DNA of 64,000 nucleotides from Gemmatimonadota bacterium (GTDB lineage: Bacteria; Gemmatimonadota; Gemmatimonadetes; Gemmatimonadales; GWC2-71-9). Both the position numbers and the translations under genes were made by a program. Position 1 is the first letter of the stretch. Each line of letters begins with the position of its first letter. This document shows, in pieces, positions 60,870 to 64,000 of this stretch. Location of the stretch: NCBI GenBank assembly GCA_016874005.1, contig VGVQ01000005.1:123051-187050 (forward strand), given 5' to 3'. The notes under the pieces are model-generated. The model was given only the letters and a program-made list of their open reading frames with translations. It searched no databases and was not told where the DNA came from.

Positions 60870-63578
60870 TCATCGAGTCGACCCGACCAGCAGGAACGGG
60901 GCCCAGCGCCACGGGTGGGCCCGCTCGTCGCGGGATCGGATCCACTCGGTCTTGACGTGGGCCAGGGCCTCGGCCGGCGGGCGACCGGCCTTGACCTCGG
61001 TGTAGAACTCCCGCATGAAGTCGGCGGTCGATCGATCGGCGACCCGCCAGAGAGTGACGACCACGTTGCGCGCTCCGGCCGCCAGGAACGCGTGCTGCAT
61101 CCCGATGACGCCCTCGCCCCGGATCCAGCGACCGACTCCCGTCTCGCACGCCGACAGAGTGACCAGCTCGGCCTGGAGTCGAAGCCGGCGGACCGCGGCG
61201 AGGTCGAGCGGCCGGCTGGCGAACAGCAAGGCGCCGGCGTCCGGATGTCGATCGCTCGCGAGGGCATGGAGCGCGAAGTGGAGATAGCGGTAGCGGCCCG
61301 GCTCGCGATCGAGCCAGCGATCGAGGGTGGCCCGCTCCCCGAGCAGGAGATCGGCGCCGCCGCCATCGAGCAATTGGTGAATGGCCCGGGCCTCGGTCTC
61401 GGCGTAGGGCAGCGCGCCGAGCCCAGCCGCCCGGAGGTTCTCGGCTGCGAGCACCCGGGCGGTGTCGGCGGCCCCGATCGCCGGGTTCCCGACCGCGAGC
61501 AAGTTGCGGCTCCAGGTGGTCCGCGGCGCCCGGGTCAACGCCGCCAACACCGACGCGGAGGGACCGTAGCTGATCCGCCGGCTGGCGCCCCACGGCTCGC
61601 CGAGCGAGTCGGGCAAGAAGCTCTCGATCGGCACCCGGCTGAGCGGGCCATCGGCGATGACCGCGACGGCGGTGGCCGGAGTGGGACCCAGAGGTGCCAC
61701 CAGATCGCGATAGGCCCGGGCGCCCGCCGCGCGCCACAGCCGCGGGTCGCCCCGGCGCTCGAGGGCTCCGCGGAGGAAATCCACCGTCGGCGCGAGCGAG
61801 GCGACTGATCCCAAGTCCACGGCTCGGACCGAGTCCGCGGTGATCCACCAGCCGTACACCGACCGCTCGCCCCAGAAGTAGGCCAGGATCGCCCAGTGGC
61901 CCCCGAGCAGGGCAGCCCGGATGGCGTCCGGCGCGAGGACCCGCCCGTGGCGAGCGAGGGTGACCGGGTCGTCGGCCGCGGTGGCGTCCTCCAGGGCCGC
62001 CAGGGAGTCACCTAACGACGAGATCTGGCGATCGAGTCGCTCGATCAGGCCGGGCTCGTCGACGCTGTTTCGGGCTTCGTAGGCCTCCTTGAGGCGGCTT
62101 CGGAGCCGGTCGCGCGGCGAGGCCGCTGCCGTCACCGCGCGATCGGCCATCAACTCGAGCAGTAGCCGGGCCCGGGCCCGTTCCGCGGCGTGAAACGCCT
62201 CGAGCGGCCGACCGGCCGCGAGGGAAGTGCGGATCGCGCCCTCGTAGGCGCCGAGCCGGGGCGCGGCGACACCCATCCGGAGGTCGCCCAGGGCAAGCCG
62301 CCCTCGGAGTGATTCGAGCAGGTCCATCGCGGCGCCGAACCCCTCGGAGGCCCTCGGGTCACGGGCGGCCTCGAGGGCCCGCCCGCGGGCCTCGATCGCG
62401 GTAAACTGGATCGAAGGATCGCCTAACGAGTCGGCGATCTCCACCGCGACCTCGGCGGCCTCCCGCGCGGCGGCGACGTTTCGGAGCGCGATCTCGGCCG
62501 TGACCAGCAAGCTCCGCAGGTCGACCCGGTTGCCGCCGAGGCCGGCCCGATCGGCCGTCGCGATCGCGGCGAGCAGGGACCGACGGGCCGGGACGAAGCG
62601 GTTTTGGGCCAGGTCGGCGCCGATCACCGTTTCCTGGGCGTCGACCTCACCGGGGACGTTGCGGGTGGCTTGGGCGATGTCGACCGAGCGTCGAGCGACC
62701 GCTCGGGCGGAGTCCGGATTACCACCCTCGAGGAGGTGGGCCGCCAGCTGATTCCCGGAGGCCACCATGAAGCGCCGGTGACCGATCGCGTCGACGTAAC
62801 GCTTCGCCTCCAGCAACGCGACGACGGCCCGATCACGATCGCCCACGGCATCCCAGACATCGGCGAGATTGGCGCGCGCCAACGCCATGACGAGGGTGTC
62901 GTCGACCGAACGCGCCAGGCGGTACGACTCCTCCAGGGCCGCCTGCGCCTCGTCGTACCGTCCCAAGTGACGATAACCGATCGCCACCTCGTTGTACCCT
63001 CCGGCGATGACTCTGGTCGGGGCCGGGATCGATCGCCGAAACGCCAACGAGGTACTGTCGGCGGCGAGTGCCTCGCGAAATCTGCCGCGCATCGAAAGGG
63101 CGGTTCCGAGCATGTCGTAGGCCCAGAAGGAGATCTCCGGGTCGCCAAGGTCGCGCGACATCTCGATCGCCCGCTCCGCGAGCGCGATGGCCGTGTCGAG
63201 TTGGCCGATCCGCTCGTTGAGCTTGCTCCGCATGATCGCGACCCACGCCTGACGGCGCGGGTCGGTGCCCGCCAAACTGTCGGCCCGAGCCAGGCCGACG
63301 GCGGCGCTGTCCGGCTCGCCGCCCCGGGTCATCGACTCGGCCCACCAGAGCTGGCCGTACCACTGGTTGACCGTGTCGCCCCGGGCGGCGAAGGAGTCCC
63401 GCAATCGGGCGTACTCAGCGGCCGCGGCGGCGAACCGGGAGCTGTTCACCAGCATTCGGGCCGGTCGAAACGCGGCGGTGTCGTGGAGCGGTCCGAGGCG
63501 AGTCGGGGGGGCCTGGTCGCGGCAGCCTGGGGTGATCGCGACGATCGTGAAGGCGAGCCAGCGGACCGCGACGGTCAC
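60870..63578 (-). CDS. CHAT-domain TPR lipoprotein (copy 1)
   Basis: A 902-residue paralogue of the next gene, starting at GTG 63578, five bases after the previous stop, with AGGTAA nearby. The N terminus is a short signal peptide with ITPGC as a possible lipobox. TPR repeats fill residues 40-430 (YDEAQAALEESYRLARSV, ALAERAIEMSRDL). The CHAT domain keeps the dyad: YLHFALHA (about residue 763) and TLSACETGVG (about residue 806). The same 5'-half spacing and shared blocks such as RLALGDLRMG show that it arose by tandem duplication with copy 2. Confidence 0.87.
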   Translation of the reverse strand: MTVAVRWLAFTIVAITPGCRDQAPPTRLGPLHDTAAFRPARMLVNSSRFAAAAAEYARLRDSFAARGDTVNQWYGQLWWAESMTRGGEPDSAAVGLARADSLAGTDPRRQAWVAIMRSKLNERIGQLDTAIALAERAIEMSRDLGDPEISFWAYDMLGTALSMRGRFREALAADSTSLAFRRSIPAPTRVIAGGYNEVAIGYRHLGRYDEAQAALEESYRLARSVDDTLVMALARANLADVWDAVGDRDRAVVALLEAKRYVDAIGHRRFMVASGNQLAAHLLEGGNPDSARAVARRSVDIAQATRNVPGEVDAQETVIGADLAQNRFVPARRSLLAAIATADRAGLGGNRVDLRSLLVTAEIALRNVAAAREAAEVAVEIADSLGDPSIQFTAIEARGRALEAARDPRASEGFGAAMDLLESLRGRLALGDLRMGVAAPRLGAYEGAIRTSLAAGRPLEAFHAAERARARLLLELMADRAVTAAASPRDRLRSRLKEAYEARNSVDEPGLIERLDRQISSLGDSLAALEDATAADDPVTLARHGRVLAPDAIRAALLGGHWAILAYFWGERSVYGWWITADSVRAVDLGSVASLAPTVDFLRGALERRGDPRLWRAAGARAYRDLVAPLGPTPATAVAVIADGPLSRVPIESFLPDSLGEPWGASRRISYGPSASVLAALTRAPRTTWSRNLLAVGNPAIGAADTARVLAAENLRAAGLGALPYAETEARAIHQLLDGGGADLLLGERATLDRWLDREPGRYRYLHFALHALASDRHPDAGALLFASRPLDLAAVRRLRLQAELVTLSACETGVGRWIRGEGVIGMQHAFLAAGARNVVVTLWRVADRSTADFMREFYTEVKAGRPPAEALAHVKTEWIRSRDERAHPWRWAPFLLVGSTR

Positions 63579-63582
63579 TCGC

Positions 63583-64000
63583 TTACCTGGCGGTGGAGTC
63601 GCGAGGCACTTCGACCAAGGGCGAGCGAACCAGCGGGGCACCGATCAGATCGAGCGCCTGGACCTGCCAGAACAACGCGCCCGACGGGGCCCCGGGAATC
63701 GAGTCGCGCGGTACCGACACCGAGGTATCGGTCGCGCGGCGTTCCCAGACCAAGGCGCCGTCGGCGCTGAACAGCCGGACCTGGTAGCTCGCGGCCTCGG
63801 CCACCCGCGACCAGGCCGCCACCAGAACCCGGCCGGTCGTGCCGGTGGCCACGTTCAGGCTGTCGCCGGCGCCCCGAACTTGCGAGTCCGAGCCGGGATC
63901 GGTCGCGACTGGCGGGCGGGTCGTGACCCAGACGAGCAGTGCCGCGGCGGCCGCCAGCGGCGCGAGGGCCCATCGCCAGCGCCGCCAGGCCGGGGCCCGG
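63583..64000 (-). CDS. single-pass membrane protein upstream of CHAT genes, truncated by window end
   Basis: The minus frame ending in TAA at 63583 is open to the window edge. It shows a Trp/Arg-rich cytosolic part (WRRWRWA), one hydrophobic membrane segment (LAPLAAAAALLVWV), a Pro/Gly linker and an extracytoplasmic fibronectin-like beta domain (AAWSRVAEAASYQVRLFS ... FWQVQALD). This layout resembles anti-sigma-factor or zinc-finger membrane proteins that often precede CHAT-TPR genes, but the diagnostic N terminus lies outside the window. Coupled to the CHAT genes. Confidence 0.65.
   Translation of the reverse strand, partial: RAPAWRRWRWALAPLAAAAALLVWVTTRPPVATDPGSDSQVRGAGDSLNVATGTTGRVLVAAWSRVAEAASYQVRLFSADGALVWERRATDTSVSVPRDSIPGAPSGALFWQVQALDLIGAPLVRSPLVEVPRDSTAR

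Larger units (their letters stand above)
3140..62428. repeat. dispersed CCTAACG (GCCTAACG) motif, 29 copies
   Basis: Exact copies, by first base: plus orientation at 3140, 8649, 13790, 14069, 18695, 19181, 20010, 26598, 27072, 32601, 45853, 47413, 47891, 50133, 51908, 52959, 54523, 62011, 62422. Reverse orientation (CGTTAGG) at 4942, 7377, 24881, 35463, 35856, 38598, 44293, 45614, 49631, 60848. Twenty of the 29 are preceded by G on the motif strand. Most lie inside genes, where they are read as Leu-Gly (TTA-GGN, 15 cases), Val-Arg (4) or Pro-Asn (5). Three contain a gene's stop codon. The list was made by eye. Confidence 0.7.

Noticed and set aside
1..64000. Search for tRNA, rRNA, CRISPR, insertion sequences, phage or plasmid genes
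   Set aside because: No cloverleaf with a TTCGANNC arm, no regularly spaced repeats, and no transposase, integrase or capsid motif was seen in any intergenic gap or frame.

Overview
The window is GC-rich bacterial DNA packed with genes on both strands. Short or overlapping gene junctions (ATGA, GTGA) are common. The family mix points to a free-living, Gram-negative-type heterotroph, most plausibly a Gemmatimonadota soil or sediment lineage. That mix includes many secreted peptidases and amidohydrolases, LVIVD and DUF305 proteins, carboxypeptidase-regulatory/plug-like proteins, lipoproteins with bacterial Ig-like domains, Ser/Thr kinases with TPR tails, and CHAT-TPR lipoproteins. The taxonomy is an inference from gene families, not a measured placement. 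I found no tRNA, rRNA, CRISPR array, transposase or phage gene.

Layout. Positions 1-7924 carry the end of a class III aminotransferase, a DUF305/LVIVD exported pair, an exported beta-propeller/PHP metallohydrolase, an exported amidohydrolase and an amidinotransferase-family hydrolase. Positions 8076-8639 hold an AhpD-like gene whose second redox cysteine is encoded by an in-frame TGA followed by a SECIS-like hairpin; I read it as a selenoprotein. A coupled minus-strand operon (14451 down to 8650) encodes an alkyltransferase, a lipid kinase, a CarboxypepD-reg protein, a GNAT enzyme and a DUF885 peptidase. Positions 14569-18485 carry a sodium:solute symporter, a sugar-phosphate nucleotidyltransferase and a GHMP kinase. 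Positions 18505-37359 hold an amidase, a P1 peptidase, an LtaS-like enzyme, three PLP enzymes, a large BNR-repeat protein, an Ig-like lipoprotein, an MBL hydrolase, a YchF-like GTPase and an S9 peptidase.

Positions 37463-50106 form a carbohydrate region: an aldolase/dehydrogenase fusion, a decayed patch, two divergent GH172 (DUF2961) proteins, a FucI-like isomerase, an ABC sugar importer in which both ATPase domains and the permease are one polypeptide, its binding protein, and a ribulokinase. Together these could release, import, isomerise and phosphorylate D-arabinose, feeding D-ribulose 5-phosphate to the pentose phosphate pathway. A GH3 enzyme and a small membrane protein follow. The right end (53220-64000) has a Ser/Thr kinase-TPR gene broken by a TAA, a YCF48-like protein, and two tandem CHAT-TPR lipoproteins downstream of a membrane protein that runs off the window.

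A dispersed 7-mer, CCTAACG (mostly GCCTAACG), occurs 29 times, far above a composition-based expectation. It often forces rare codons (TTA, AGG) or serves as the stop codon. It looks like a genome-wide signal of unknown function.
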